Assembly (NCBI RefSeq): GCF_900104685.1
Contig: NZ_LT629755.1
Coordinates: 1,364,001 to 1,428,000, forward strand
DNA: 64,000 bases
DNA from: Agromyces flavus
Lineage (GTDB): Bacteria > Actinomycetota > Actinomycetes > Actinomycetales > Microbacteriaceae
Direction of reading: 5' to 3'
Every line of letters starts with the position of its first letter. Positions within the stretch are counted from its first letter, which is position 1. Below are positions 17,662 to 26,475 of the stretch, piece after piece. The notes below the pieces were generated by a model that was not told where the DNA came from, searched no databases, and was given only the letters and a program-made list of their open reading frames with translations. The translations under genes were made by a program, and so were the position numbers.

Positions 17662-18414
17662 GTGAACGAGCTGCTCGACGGGATCCTCGGTCTCGTCGCG
17701 AGCGTCGACCCGGTGCTGCGGACGCTGCTGGCCGGGCTCGGCATCATGCTCGAGACGTCGGTGCTCGTCGGCCTCGTGGTGCCGGGCGACACCATCGTGA
17801 TCGTCGCCGCCACCGCGGTCGACGGGCCGGCCGAGTACTTCGGGCTCGCGATCGCCGTGATCGTCGGCGCCCTCATCGGCGAGAGCATCGGATTCGCGCT
17901 GGGGCGCTGGTTCGGCCCGCACATCCAGCATTCCCGACTCGGACGTCGCATCGGCGAGCACAACTGGCACCGGGCGCAGCGCTACCTCGCGCGCCGGGGC
18001 GGGCCGGCGGTGTTCATCTCGCGGTTCCTGCCCGTGCTGCATTCGCTGGTGCCGCTGACCGTGGGCATGAGCGACATGTCGTACCGGCGCTTCCTGGCCT
18101 GGACGGTGCCCGCCTGCGTGATCTGGTCGTTCTCGTACGTGAGCGTCGGATCGGCCGCCGCGGGCGGGTATCGGCAGCTCAGCGACGACCTGCATGGCGC
18201 CGGCTACCTCTTCGTCGGCGCGATCGTGCTGTTCCTCGTGGTCGTGTGGGCCGGCAAGAAGGTGCTGCTGCGACTCGAGGGCCGGCACATGGCGCCGACA
18301 CCGACGCCGGATGACTCGCAGCACTCGCACCCCGCCGAGTCGACCGCGCACGAGACGCGCGAGGGGTCGGCCGCCGAGACGACCGACCCCTCGGAGCGCG
18401 AGGCCCCCGGCTAG
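17662..18414 (+). CDS. DedA-family membrane protein
   Basis: DedA (SNARE-associated) integral membrane protein. Members of the superfamily include lipid flippases such as undecaprenyl-phosphate carriers; which substrate this one moves is unknown. From GTG 17662 it has 250 residues with the typical segments LVVPGDTIVI, GALIGESIGFALGRWFGP and FISRFLPVLHSLVPLTVGMS, the conserved arginine/proline region of DedA proteins, then membrane helices and an acidic hydrophilic tail (about 215-250). Its TAG stop overlaps the stop of the convergent ABC binding-protein gene in a single CTAG. Confidence 0.85.
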   Translation: MNELLDGILGLVASVDPVLRTLLAGLGIMLETSVLVGLVVPGDTIVIVAATAVDGPAEYFGLAIAVIVGALIGESIGFALGRWFGPHIQHSRLGRRIGEHNWHRAQRYLARRGGPAVFISRFLPVLHSLVPLTVGMSDMSYRRFLAWTVPACVIWSFSYVSVGSAAAGGYRQLSDDLHGAGYLFVGAIVLFLVVVWAGKKVLLRLEGRHMAPTPTPDDSQHSHPAESTAHETREGSAAETTDPSEREAPG

Positions 18415-19337
18415 AACAGCTGCTTGTCGGCGAGCCAGTCCTTCGCGATCTGCTCGGCGGACTCCTGATCGTTGAGGCTCAGCGAGTTGAGCTCGACGAG
18501 GTCGGCCGCGGTGAGCGCCTCGCTCACGGTGTTGAGGACGTCGGCCATCTCGTCGGTGACCTTGTCGCTCACGACGGGCACCACGTTCGACGCGAGGAAG
18601 AGCCCCTCGGGGTCCTCGAGCGTGACGAGGTCGTTGGTCTTGATGTTGGGGTCGGCGCTGTAGATGTTGACCATCTGCACCTGGTCGTCGACGAGCGCCT
18701 TCAGGGTCAGCGGACCGCCGCTGTCTTCGATGGGCGTGAACGCGACGTCGACGCCGTAGACCGACTTCAGACCGTCGGGGCCGTAGGGGCGCGTCGCCAG
18801 CTCGGAGTTGCCGCCGAGCGTGATCGGCGTGGTCACGTCCTTCAGGTCGGCGAGGCTCGTGACGTCGTTCTCCTCGGAGAACGTCCTGGTCACGTTGTAC
18901 GAGTCCTGGTCGGTCGCGGGCGACTGGTCGAGCACGCGGAGCCCGTCGGGCAGCGCGCCCTCGAGCTCGGCGTACACGTCATCGCTCGTCCTCGCCTCGG
19001 TGTCTTCCACGTAGTACTGGAGCAGGTTGCCCGTGTACTCGGGAAACACGTCGATGGCGCCGCTCTCGATCTCGGGGATGTACACCTCGCGCTGGCCGAT
19101 GCGGAACTGCCGGTCGACCGTGAAGCCGTTCTCCTCGAGCGCCTGCGCGTAGAGCTCGGCGATGATCTCGTTGGAGTAGTAGTCCTGCGAGCCGATGACG
19201 ACGGTCTCCGAGGAGCCGTCGCCGCCATCGGATCCGCCGTCGAGCGGATCGCCCGACGCACACCCTGCCAGGGCCACTGTCGCCCCGACCGCGACCGCTG
19301 CCAGGGCAACGAGCCGGCCTTTTCCTGCTGTGGTCAT
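18411..19337 (-). CDS. osmoprotectant-type ABC importer, substrate-binding lipoprotein
   Basis: Extracellular binding protein of a glycine-betaine/choline/carnitine-type importer (OpuC/OsmF/ProX group). The 308-residue protein starts with a lipoprotein signal, with the cysteine at 26 in VALAGCASG, then an acidic/glycine linker. The mature domain contains VVIGSQDYYSNEIIAELYAQ and DVFPEYTGN, both typical of the OpuAC/QAT group. Its ATG overlaps the stop of the permease gene upstream (ATGA). The exact ligand is not readable. Confidence 0.87.
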   Translation of the reverse strand: MTTAGKGRLVALAAVAVGATVALAGCASGDPLDGGSDGGDGSSETVVIGSQDYYSNEIIAELYAQALEENGFTVDRQFRIGQREVYIPEIESGAIDVFPEYTGNLLQYYVEDTEARTSDDVYAELEGALPDGLRVLDQSPATDQDSYNVTRTFSEENDVTSLADLKDVTTPITLGGNSELATRPYGPDGLKSVYGVDVAFTPIEDSGGPLTLKALVDDQVQMVNIYSADPNIKTNDLVTLEDPEGLFLASNVVPVVSDKVTDEMADVLNTVSEALTAADLVELNSLSLNDQESAEQIAKDWLADKQLF

Positions 19338-20077
19338 TCCTGATTCCCTTCGGTGATGGGTCGCCCCATGATCGCCCGGGTCCGGGTCGGCTCCGGGCGA
19401 GGCTCTGCGGTGCGCGCGGCGCGGACGCCGGCGGGCACGACGAGGCGCTGGGTGATCGCGAAGCCGCCGTCGACGACGAGGGCCAGCACGATGACGAGGA
19501 TCGAACCGCCCAGCATCTCGCCGTAGTCGCGGGTCTTCAGGCCCGCGAAGATGAAGCGGCCGAGGCCGAAGTCGGCTACGTACGCGGCGAGCGTCGCGGT
19601 CGCGATGATCTGCAGCGTGGCGGATCGGATGCCGCCGACGACGATCGGCATGCTGAGCGGCAGCTCGACCTTGCCGACGATCTGGTCTTCTCGCATTCCC
19701 ACGGCCCGCGCCGCGTCGATCGTGCGCCGGTCGACCGACTCGAACCCCGCGTACGCGCCGGCCAGCAGGGGCGGGATCGCCAGGATCACGAGGGCGATGA
19801 TCGGCGCCTGCAGTCCGATGCCGAGCCAGAGCCCGAAGAGCGTGAGCGCGCCGAGGGTCGGGAGTGCGCGCAGGCCGCCCGACACCATGACCGCGGGTTC
19901 GCGGCCACGGCCGGTGTGTCCGACGAGCCCGCCGAGCGGGAGTGCGATGGCCGCGGAGATCACGAGCACGACGGCCGAGATCCAGAGATGCTCGAACAGA
20001 CGTTGCGGGATGCTGCCCGCGCCGCTCCAGTTCGCGGGATCGGTGAGCCAGGCCAGTGCGTCGACGAAGAGGTTCAC
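19334..20077 (-). CDS. osmoprotectant-type ABC importer, permease (second)
   Basis: Inner-membrane permease of the same importer. From GTG 20077 (GGAGG five bases before it) it has 247 residues with five to six hydrophobic segments and the EAA-type loop DAARAVGMREDQIVGKVELPLS followed by MPIVVGGIRSATLQIIATAT, typical of OpuCB/OpuCD. GTGA overlaps the stop of the first permease. Downstream lies the binding-protein gene. Confidence 0.88.
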   Translation of the reverse strand: MNLFVDALAWLTDPANWSGAGSIPQRLFEHLWISAVVLVISAAIALPLGGLVGHTGRGREPAVMVSGGLRALPTLGALTLFGLWLGIGLQAPIIALVILAIPPLLAGAYAGFESVDRRTIDAARAVGMREDQIVGKVELPLSMPIVVGGIRSATLQIIATATLAAYVADFGLGRFIFAGLKTRDYGEMLGGSILVIVLALVVDGGFAITQRLVVPAGVRAARTAEPRPEPTRTRAIMGRPITEGNQE

Positions 20078-20762
20078 GAGGCCTCCGTCGCGGCCGCGGC
20101 GACCGCGGGGGACGACGCCGGTCGTGACGCGCGGGCCCGGGTCCACGGCATGAGCGCGCGGCCCGCGAGGACCGCGAGCCAGTCGAGGAGGAGCGCGAGC
20201 GCGATCGTGGCCACGATGCCCGTGGCGATCTCGACCTGGATGCCGCGCTGGAAGCCGTCGGTGAACAGGCTGCCGAGGCTCTGCACCCCGATCACTGCGC
20301 CCACCGTTGCGAGGCTCACCGTGCTGACGATGACGACGCGGAGGCCCGACAGCAGCACGGGCCCGGCCAGAGGGAGCTCGACCCCCAGAAGCGGCGCACC
20401 CCGGAGTACCCCACCGCGGTGGCCGACTGCAGCACATCGCGCTCGACCGCATCGAAGGCGTCGGCGGCCGTGCGCACGATGACCGCGACGCCGTAGAGCG
20501 TGAGGGCGATCACGAGGTTGAGCGGTGACCGCAGGCTGAGCCCTGTGAACGCCGGCAGCGCGATGAACAGCGCGAGCGAGGGAACGGCGTACAGCAGCGC
20601 GCAGAGGGACAGCAGCACGCCGCGCGACCACCGGTACCGGTGGGCGAGCCATCCGATCGGGACCGACACCACGAAGCTCAGTATGATCGCGGGCACCGAC
20701 AATGCCAGGTGCACGAGCGTGAGCTCGCCGACCAGGTCGAGGTTCGACCAGAGCCAGTTCAC
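20074..20762 (-). pseudogene. osmoprotectant-type ABC importer, permease (first), frameshifted
   Basis: First permease of the importer, broken by a frameshift. The N-terminal part (from MNWLWSNLDLVGELTLVHLA) reads correctly up to SATAVGYSGVRRFWG. The family sequence then continues in another frame as VELPLAGPVLLSGLRVVIVS. One extra G in the G5 run (20382-20386, C on the plus strand) would join them into RRFWGVELPLAGP and give about 229 residues. The EAA loop falls exactly at the break, so the gene as written would be inactive. It overlaps both neighbours by four bases. Confidence 0.85.
20382..20386. other. C5/G5 homopolymer at the permease frameshift
   Basis: Five C on the plus strand mark where the permease frame breaks. 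A sixth base restores the gene. Confidence 0.75.
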
Positions 20763-21571
20763 GAGGCCAGGACCCCGGCCGGCCGCCCGTCGCCGTCGAC
20801 CACGATGCGCCGGCCGTCCACCTCGGTGACATGGAGCGCGCGCTTGCCGCGTTCGGCGCCCACGAAGTCGGCGACGAACTCGTCGGCCGGGCGCGCGAGG
20901 ATCTCGGCCGGGGATGCCGCCTGGGAGATCTTGCCGCCCTGCTGCATGATCACCACCTGGTCGCCCAGCAGGAACGCCTCGTCGATGTCGTGGGTGACGA
21001 ACACGACGGTCTTGCCGAGCTCGCCCTGGAGCCGGAGCAGCTCCTGCTGCAGCTCGGCGCGCACGATGGGGTCGACCGCGCCGAACGGCTCGTCCATGAG
21101 CAGGATGTTCGGGTCGACTGCGAGGCCGCGCGCGACGCCGACGCGCTGCTGCTGGCCGCCTGACAACTGGCTCGGGTAGCGGTCGGCGAGCGACCGGTCG
21201 AGGCCGACCGTGTCGAGGAGCTCGAGCGCTCTGGCATGCGCTTCGCGTCGGCTCTTGCCGCGCAGCAGCGGGACCGTCGCGACGTTGTCGATCACCTTGC
21301 GGTGCGGCAGCAGCCCCGAGTTCTGCATGACGTAGCCGATGCCGCGGCGCAGTTTGACCGGGTCGCGGGTCGCGACATCCTCGCCATCGATCAGCACCTG
21401 CCCGGACGTCGGGTCGACCATGCGGTTGATCATCCGGAGCAGGGTCGTCTTGCCCGAGCCGGACGATCCGACGAACACCGTGGTCTTGTGCGGGGGGATG
21501 ACGATGTCGACGTCGCGGACCGCGACCGTGCCATCGGGGAACTGCTTGGTGACGCCGCGGAACTCGATCAT
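20759..21571 (-). CDS. osmoprotectant-type ABC importer, ATPase
   Basis: ATP-binding subunit of the importer. The 270 residues hold Walker A GSSGSGKTT (35-43), Q-loop YVMQNSGLLPH, signature LSGGQQQR, Walker B ILLMDEPFGAVD and the H-loop FVTHDIDEA. The GIGYVMQN and PHRKVIDNVATVP segments are characteristic of the proline/glycine-betaine group (ProV/OpuCA). It lacks the C-terminal CBS pair of OpuA. It is first in the operon (ATPase, permease, permease, binding protein), with four-base overlaps throughout. A palindrome lies 17 bases upstream of its ATG. Confidence 0.92.
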   Translation of the reverse strand: MIEFRGVTKQFPDGTVAVRDVDIVIPPHKTTVFVGSSGSGKTTLLRMINRMVDPTSGQVLIDGEDVATRDPVKLRRGIGYVMQNSGLLPHRKVIDNVATVPLLRGKSRREAHARALELLDTVGLDRSLADRYPSQLSGGQQQRVGVARGLAVDPNILLMDEPFGAVDPIVRAELQQELLRLQGELGKTVVFVTHDIDEAFLLGDQVVIMQQGGKISQAASPAEILARPADEFVADFVGAERGKRALHVTEVDGRRIVVDGDGRPAGVLAS

Positions 21572-21587
21572 GCTGCCTCTTCCCGGT

Positions 21588-21609
21588 GCGTGCGCAGATC
21601 AGCGCACGC
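21588..21609. promoter_or_regulatory. palindrome upstream of the ABC importer operon (candidate TetR operator)
   Basis: GCGTGCGC-AGATCA-GCGCACGC, a perfect 8-bp inverted repeat with a 6-base spacer. On the minus strand a TTGACC -35-like element (21610-21615) directly precedes it, so it would sit in the promoter spacer. The neighbouring TetR protein is the obvious candidate binder. Confidence 0.5.
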
Positions 21610-21681
21610 GGTCAAGCCAAACACCTCGCGGCCCGCGGAGGCAATCGCCTTTCGGTGGGTTGCGTTCCGACTCGTTCCGCG

Positions 21682-22335
21682 TCAGGCGGCGGAGGACGCG
21701 CGCTCGGCGAGGTGGTCGTCGAGGTACTCGCGCACCACGCGGCGCGCCTCCTCGAGGTAGCGCTCGTCGCCGTCGCCGTCGCGCTCGAACGCACGGTGGA
21801 TGAGCGCACCGCCGATCTCGAGCGAGACGCCGAGCCGGAAGCGGACCTCGGCCTCGTCGTCGATGCCGAACTCGTGCTCCATCAGGCGTGCGACGCGGTG
21901 CGCGAGCTCGGGTTCGCCGTCGCGGTCGGACGTCTCGCGCGGAGCGGCGTGGACCACGCTGAAGCCGGGCTCGTCGCGGTAGAGATCGGCGCAGACGTCG
22001 AGGGCGAGCGCCACGACGTCCCACCACTCGGCGAGGTCGGCGCGTTCCATCGACTCGGCGAGGCGCTCGCGGTAGCGACGCACGCCGCGCTCGCGCAGGG
22101 CGTGCAGCACGGCGACGCGGTCGGGGAAGTAGCGGTAGACCGTGCCGATCGACGCACCGGCGCGCTCGGCCACCATCTGCGTCGTGAGTCGCTCGAATCC
22201 GAGCTCGTCGACGATCTCGGCGGCGGCGTCGAGCAGCGCGTCGAGCCGTTGGCTGCTGCGACGCTGCGTCGGCTCGGTGCGAATCGAACGCTTCCGTCCG
22301 TGATCGGTCCCGAGGATCAGGTCGATGTTTGGCAC
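21682..22335 (-). CDS. TetR-family transcriptional regulator
   Basis: The N-terminal domain (about 22-80) has a clear TetR helix-turn-helix with LTTQMVAERAGASIGTVYRY; the rest (about 85-217) is a variable helical ligand domain rich in charged residues. The GTG at 22335 follows GAGGAGG. It lies 110 bases before the ABC importer in the same direction and is divergent from the App1-domain gene, so either could be its target. Its ligand is not predictable. Confidence 0.87.
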   Translation of the reverse strand: MPNIDLILGTDHGRKRSIRTEPTQRRSSQRLDALLDAAAEIVDELGFERLTTQMVAERAGASIGTVYRYFPDRVAVLHALRERGVRRYRERLAESMERADLAEWWDVVALALDVCADLYRDEPGFSVVHAAPRETSDRDGEPELAHRVARLMEHEFGIDDEAEVRFRLGVSLEIGGALIHRAFERDGDGDERYLEEARRVVREYLDDHLAERASSAA

Positions 22336-22358
22336 GGGACCTCCTCACTTGCCGCACC

Positions 22359-22364
22359 ACTCTA
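22359..22364 (-). promoter_or_regulatory. candidate -10 box of the TetR gene
   Basis: TAGAGT on the minus strand, placing the start near 22352 and leaving a short leader containing GAGGAGG. Confidence 0.4.
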
Positions 22365-22439
22365 CCCGTGCTTTCGAGTGGTCCTCACCAAGGCGGCGGG
22401 GTTTCGCATCGCCGCGGGGGTGCATGACAGACTGAGTGG

Positions 22440-23498
22440 ATGCCGGTGAGTTCCCCCATCCCGGCCGGTTCCCGGCAGCGGCCGGTCCGGCACGGTGCCG
22501 CACGCGTCGAGGACTGGTTCCACGACGTGCGCGAGCGCTGGGCCCGCCGCCGCGGGCACGTGCCGACCGTCGTGCCGTACACGGGCTACGGCTCGACCGA
22601 GTGGGTGCGCGTGTTCTGCCGTGTCCTCCTCTCCAAGCCGGTCCGCGCCGACGAGACGTCGAGCCGGCGCCGGCGGCGCCGCGAACAGGGCATCCGCGGA
22701 TGGCGCAGCTTCACGAGCGTGCCGGTCGGCGACGTACCCGTGGTGATCGAGATCGGCGGCGAGCGCATCGAGGTGCTCGCCGACCGCGGCGGCGTCGTCG
22801 ACACGAAGGTGCCCGCGAAGCTGCAGCCGGGCTGGAACCGCGTGGCCCTCCGCGTCGAGGGCTCCGACGAGGTCGAGGCACCCGTCTGGGTCGTCGGTCC
22901 CGAGGTCGACTTCGGCATCGTCTCCGACATCGACGACACCGTGATGGTCACCGCACTCCCCCGGCCGCTCGTCGCGTTCTGGAACACGTTCGTGCTCGAC
23001 GAGCACGCTCGCAGCCCTACGCCGGGCATGGCGGTCCTCTACGAGCGGCTCGTCCGCGCCCACCCCGGCTCGCCCGTCATCTACCTGTCCACGGGTGCAT
23101 GGAACGTCGCCCCGACCCTCACGCGCTTCCTCTCGCGCAACCTCTACCCCGCCGGGCCGATCCTGCTCACCGACTGGGGTCCGACGCACGACCGGTGGTT
23201 CCGAAGCGGGCGCGCCCACAAGACCGAGAACCTGCACCGGCTGGCCGAGGAGTTCCCGCACATGCGCTGGCTGCTCGTCGGCGACGACGGGCAGCACGAC
23301 GAGGAGCTCTACGCCGACTTCGCGCGCAAGCATCCCGACCAGGTCGCTGCGATCGCGATCCGCGAGCTGTCGGTCGGCGAGGCCGTGCTCGCGGGCGGGC
23401 GCACGAAGGCCGAGGAGCACAACGCCGGCGTGCCGTGGGTCTCGGCGAGCGACGGCGCGACCCTCGCCGACCGTCTCTCCGACGTCGACATGCTCTGA
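22440..23498 (+). CDS. App1-domain (DUF2183) putative phosphatidate phosphatase
   Basis: Contains the App1 catalytic domain, a HAD-like fold that in yeast App1 removes phosphate from phosphatidic acid. The 352-residue protein has an N-terminal basic region (about 1-40), a beta-rich middle domain (about 45-150) and the catalytic part with SDIDDTV (162-168, the DxDxT nucleophile motif), VIYLSTGAWN and FPHMRWLLVGDDGQHD. No signal peptide. A CAGACT element six bases before the ATG suggests another leaderless gene. Lipid substrate is inferred from the family only. Confidence 0.82.
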   Translation: MPVSSPIPAGSRQRPVRHGAARVEDWFHDVRERWARRRGHVPTVVPYTGYGSTEWVRVFCRVLLSKPVRADETSSRRRRRREQGIRGWRSFTSVPVGDVPVVIEIGGERIEVLADRGGVVDTKVPAKLQPGWNRVALRVEGSDEVEAPVWVVGPEVDFGIVSDIDDTVMVTALPRPLVAFWNTFVLDEHARSPTPGMAVLYERLVRAHPGSPVIYLSTGAWNVAPTLTRFLSRNLYPAGPILLTDWGPTHDRWFRSGRAHKTENLHRLAEEFPHMRWLLVGDDGQHDEELYADFARKHPDQVAAIAIRELSVGEAVLAGGRTKAEEHNAGVPWVSASDGATLADRLSDVDML

Positions 23499-23528
23499 CG
23501 TCGACCGCCGAGACGCAGGCGCGCGTCG

Positions 23529-24584
23529 TCAGGCGACGGATGACGCGACGCGACGCTCGCGCCGGATGCGCTCGAGCCCGCGGTTGACCTGCCGCGCCCA
23601 GAGCGGACCGCGGTAGACGAACGCGGTGTAGCCCTGCACGAGCGTGGCCCCCGCGTCGAGGCGTTCCTGGACGTGCTCGGCCGTCTCGACGCCGCCGACC
23701 GAGATCACGCACAGCGATGCCGGCACGTGGTCGCGGATCAGCCGGAGCACGGCGAGCGAGCGTGTCGCGAGCGGCGCGCCCGACAGCCCGCCGGCGCCGA
23801 TCGCCTCGACGCCGACCGCGGGGGTGACGAGACCATCGCGCGAGATCGTCGTGTTCGTGGCGATGATGCCGTCGAGCCCGAGCCGGACCACGAGCTCGCA
23901 GATCCGGACGACCTCGTCGTCGGCGAGGTCGGGCGCGATCTTCACGAGGAGCGGCGTGCGCCCGGCAGCGCGCTGCACCGCTTCGAGCAGCGGGGCGAGC
24001 GCGTCGAGCTCCTGCAGGCCGCGCAGGCCCGGCGTGTTCGGCGAGCTGACGTTGACCACGAGGTAGTCCGCGTGCGGCGCGAGCACCTTCGCGCTCCGCA
24101 CGTAGTCGTCGGTGGCCTGCTCGACGGGCGTCACCCGGCTCTTCCCGATGTTGACGCCGAGCACGGGCCGACGGGTGCGGCGAGCGAGGCGCGAGAGCCG
24201 GCCGGCCGCGGCATCCGCCCCGCCGTTGTTGAAGCCCATGCGGTTGACCAGGGCCCGATCAGCGACCAGCCGGAACAGGCGCGGCCGGTCGTTGCCGGGC
24301 TGCGCCTGCGCGGTGATCGTGCCCACCTCGACGTGACCGAAGCCGAGGTCGCCGAGGCCGACGACGCCGACCGCGTCCTTGTCGAAGCCCGCGGCGAGAC
24401 CGAACGGCGACGGGAAGCGCAGGCCGAGCGCCTCGACCGCGAGTTCGGGCCCGGGCCCGGCCCAGCGTTGGACCAGCCGGCCCACGCCGAGGACCGGGAG
24501 GGTGCGGATGACGCGGAACGCGAGGTGATGCGCGCGCTCCGGGTCCATGCGGGCGAAGACCAGGGAGAAGAGGAGTCGATACAT
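23529..24584 (-). CDS. pyrD: dihydroorotate dehydrogenase (quinone), class 2
   Basis: FMN enzyme that oxidises dihydroorotate to orotate in pyrimidine synthesis, feeding electrons to the quinone pool. The 351-residue protein starts with the membrane-associating N-terminal helices of class 2 enzymes ([20 protein letters not shown]) and contains [38 protein letters not shown] with the catalytic serine, and [12 protein letters not shown]. It converges on the App1-domain gene with 30 bases between. A TAGCCT lies ten bases before the ATG. Confidence 0.95.
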   Translation of the reverse strand: MYRLLFSLVFARMDPERAHHLAFRVIRTLPVLGVGRLVQRWAGPGPELAVEALGLRFPSPFGLAAGFDKDAVGVVGLGDLGFGHVEVGTITAQAQPGNDRPRLFRLVADRALVNRMGFNNGGADAAAGRLSRLARRTRRPVLGVNIGKSRVTPVEQATDDYVRSAKVLAPHADYLVVNVSSPNTPGLRGLQELDALAPLLEAVQRAAGRTPLLVKIAPDLADDEVVRICELVVRLGLDGIIATNTTISRDGLVTPAVGVEAIGAGGLSGAPLATRSLAVLRLIRDHVPASLCVISVGGVETAEHVQERLDAGATLVQGYTAFVYRGPLWARQVNRGLERIRRERRVASSVA

Positions 24585-24594
24585 GCCGTCGATC

Positions 24595-24600
24595 AGGCTA
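24595..24600 (-). promoter_or_regulatory. candidate -10 box of pyrD
   Basis: TAGCCT on the minus strand, ten bases before the ATG, giving a leader of only a few bases. Confidence 0.4.
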
Positions 24601-24618
24601 CCGGAGCGCGACGGGGCG

Positions 24619-25092
24619 CTACTCGACCGGTCGCGCGGGCAGCCGGCCGTGCTCCTCGCGCAGCGTCTCGATCGCGGACTCGAAGTCGTCGAGCGACTCG
24701 AACGCCTGGTACACGCTCGCGAACCGCAGGTACGCCACCTCGTCGAGGTCGCGCAGCGGCGGAAGGATGGCCAGCCCGATGTCGTTGGCCTCGATCTGCG
24801 ACGCGCCCGTGGAGCGGATCGTCTCCTCGACCTTCTGCGCGAGCACCGCGAGGTCGGAGTCGGTCACCGGTCGGCCCTGGCAGGCCTTCTTGACGCCGGC
24901 GACCACCTTCTCGCGGCTGAACGGCTCGATGACCCCCGACCGCTTGATCACCGCGAGGCTCGCCGTCTCGGTCGTCGAGAATCGGCGGCCGCACTCGGGG
25001 CACTGCCGACGGCGACGGATGGAGAGCCCGTCGTCGCTCGTGCGGGAGTCGATGACGCGCGAATCGGGGTGGCGGCAGAACGGGCAGTACAT
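24619..25092 (-). CDS. nrdR: ribonucleotide reductase repressor NrdR
   Basis: Zinc-ribbon/ATP-cone repressor that senses the ATP/dATP balance and represses ribonucleotide reductase genes by binding NrdR boxes. The 157 residues have zinc cysteines at 3, 6, 31 and 34 (MYCPFC and CPEC) and an ATP-cone from about 46 to 136. Length and motifs match the family exactly. No nrd gene is nearby, so its targets lie elsewhere. A TACGCT lies nine bases before the ATG. Confidence 0.96.
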   Translation of the reverse strand: MYCPFCRHPDSRVIDSRTSDDGLSIRRRRQCPECGRRFSTTETASLAVIKRSGVIEPFSREKVVAGVKKACQGRPVTDSDLAVLAQKVEETIRSTGASQIEANDIGLAILPPLRDLDEVAYLRFASVYQAFESLDDFESAIETLREEHGRLPARPVE

Positions 25093-25101
25093 GGTGCTCT
25101 C

Positions 25102-25107
25102 AGCGTA
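25102..25107 (-). promoter_or_regulatory. candidate -10 box of nrdR
   Basis: TACGCT on the minus strand nine bases before the nrdR ATG; it lies between the hisD stop and nrdR. Confidence 0.35.
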
Positions 25108-25122
25108 CCGGCGGCCGGGACG

Positions 25123-26430
25123 TCAGTCGCCGAACCGCGCGATGACAGCCTCGCCGTGCGCCGGGAGGTCCTCTTCGGCCGACAGGGTCGCGATGACCGG
25201 AGCGACCGCGTGCAGCGCCGCCTCGTCGTACCGCACGACCTGCTGGGGCCGGAGGAAGGTCGCGGCGGAGAGTCCGGCGGCGTGTCGCGCCATCCCTCCG
25301 GTGGGCAGCACGTGGTTCGAACCCGCGGCGTAGTCGCCGAGGCTGACGGGCGAGTACGGCCCGATGAAGATGGCGCCGGCGTTCTCGATGCGCGCGAGCA
25401 CGGCGTCGGGATCGCGGACCTGGATCTCGAGGTGCTCGGCGCCGAAGGCGTTCGCGAAGTCGACGGCCACGTCGAGGTCGTCGACGAGCACGATGGCCGA
25501 CTGCGGGCCCTCGAGGGCGGCGCGCACGCGCGCGGAGTGCCGGGTCTCGGTCGAGCGGATCGTCACGCGCTCGAGCACGCGCTCGGCGAGGTCGAGCGAG
25601 TCGGTGACCAGCACGGCCGCCGCGAGCTCGTCGTGTTCGGCCTGGCTGACGAGGTCGGATGCCACGAAGTCGGCGTCGGCGGCCTCGTCGGCGATCACCA
25701 GGATGTCGGTCGGTCCCGCCTCGGCGTCGATGCCGGTGACGCCCTGCACGAGTCGCTTCGCGGCCGCGACGAAGACGTTGCCGGGACCGGTGACGCGCTG
25801 CACCGGCGCGAGCCCGATGTCGGGCACCCCGTACGCGAACGCGCCGATCGCGCCCGCGCCGCCCATGGCGTAGACCTCGTCGATGCCGAGCAGGGCCGCG
25901 ACGCCCGCGATGGTGGGGTGGATGCGCCCGCCGTACGCCTCCTGGGGCGGGGAGGCGAGCGCGATCGAACGCACGCCGGCGACCTGCGCGGGCACGACGT
26001 TCATGACGACGCTCGACGGGTAGACGGCCTTGCCGCCGGGCACATAGAGGCCGACGCGCCCGACCGGCTGCCACCGCTGCTCCACCACCGCACCGTCCGC
26101 GAGGACGGTGCGCTCGGGAGCCGGGACCTGCGCGGCGCTCGCGGCGCGCACGCGCGCGATGGTCGACTCGATCGCACGGCGCACGTCGGGCCTGAGCGCA
26201 TCGCGCGCCTCCGCGAGTTCGCTCGCGGGCACGCGGACCGCGCCGGGGTTGGCACGGTCGAACCGCTCGGCCTGTTCGAGCAGCGCGGCCTCGCCTCGCG
26301 CCCGCACGTCGTCGATGAGCGCACGAGCGGGCTCGAGCGCGGCCGCCACGTCGGTCGCCGCACGCGGCACGAGTGCCAGCAGCTCACTCTCGGAAGGACG
26401 TGAACCACGGAGGTCGATGGTGCGCAGCAT
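25123..26430 (-). CDS. hisD: histidinol dehydrogenase
   Basis: Zinc- and NAD-dependent enzyme for the last two steps of histidine synthesis. The 435 residues contain VERTVLADG-type and GLYVPGGKAVYPSSVVMN segments, TGPGNVFVAAAKR (NAD site), SQAEHDE and GAEHLEIQ (catalytic histidines and glutamate), and GSNHVLPTGG. Other his genes are not in the window, so hisD is either the start of a distant operon or a lone copy. Its ATG stands nine bases after a TAGGCT. Confidence 0.95.
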   Translation of the reverse strand: MLRTIDLRGSRPSESELLALVPRAATDVAAALEPARALIDDVRARGEAALLEQAERFDRANPGAVRVPASELAEARDALRPDVRRAIESTIARVRAASAAQVPAPERTVLADGAVVEQRWQPVGRVGLYVPGGKAVYPSSVVMNVVPAQVAGVRSIALASPPQEAYGGRIHPTIAGVAALLGIDEVYAMGGAGAIGAFAYGVPDIGLAPVQRVTGPGNVFVAAAKRLVQGVTGIDAEAGPTDILVIADEAADADFVASDLVSQAEHDELAAAVLVTDSLDLAERVLERVTIRSTETRHSARVRAALEGPQSAIVLVDDLDVAVDFANAFGAEHLEIQVRDPDAVLARIENAGAIFIGPYSPVSLGDYAAGSNHVLPTGGMARHAAGLSAATFLRPQQVVRYDEAALHAVAPVIATLSAEEDLPAHGEAVIARFGD

Positions 26431-26439
26431 GATGGCTCC

Positions 26440-26445
26440 AGCCTA
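26440..26445 (-). promoter_or_regulatory. -10 box of hisD
   Basis: TAGGCT on the minus strand, then GGAGCCATC and the ATG. The GGAG could still act as a ribosome site in a very short leader. Confidence 0.45.
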
Positions 26446-26475
26446 CCGAGGGGTTCGCGGCCGCCCGCGCGGTGC

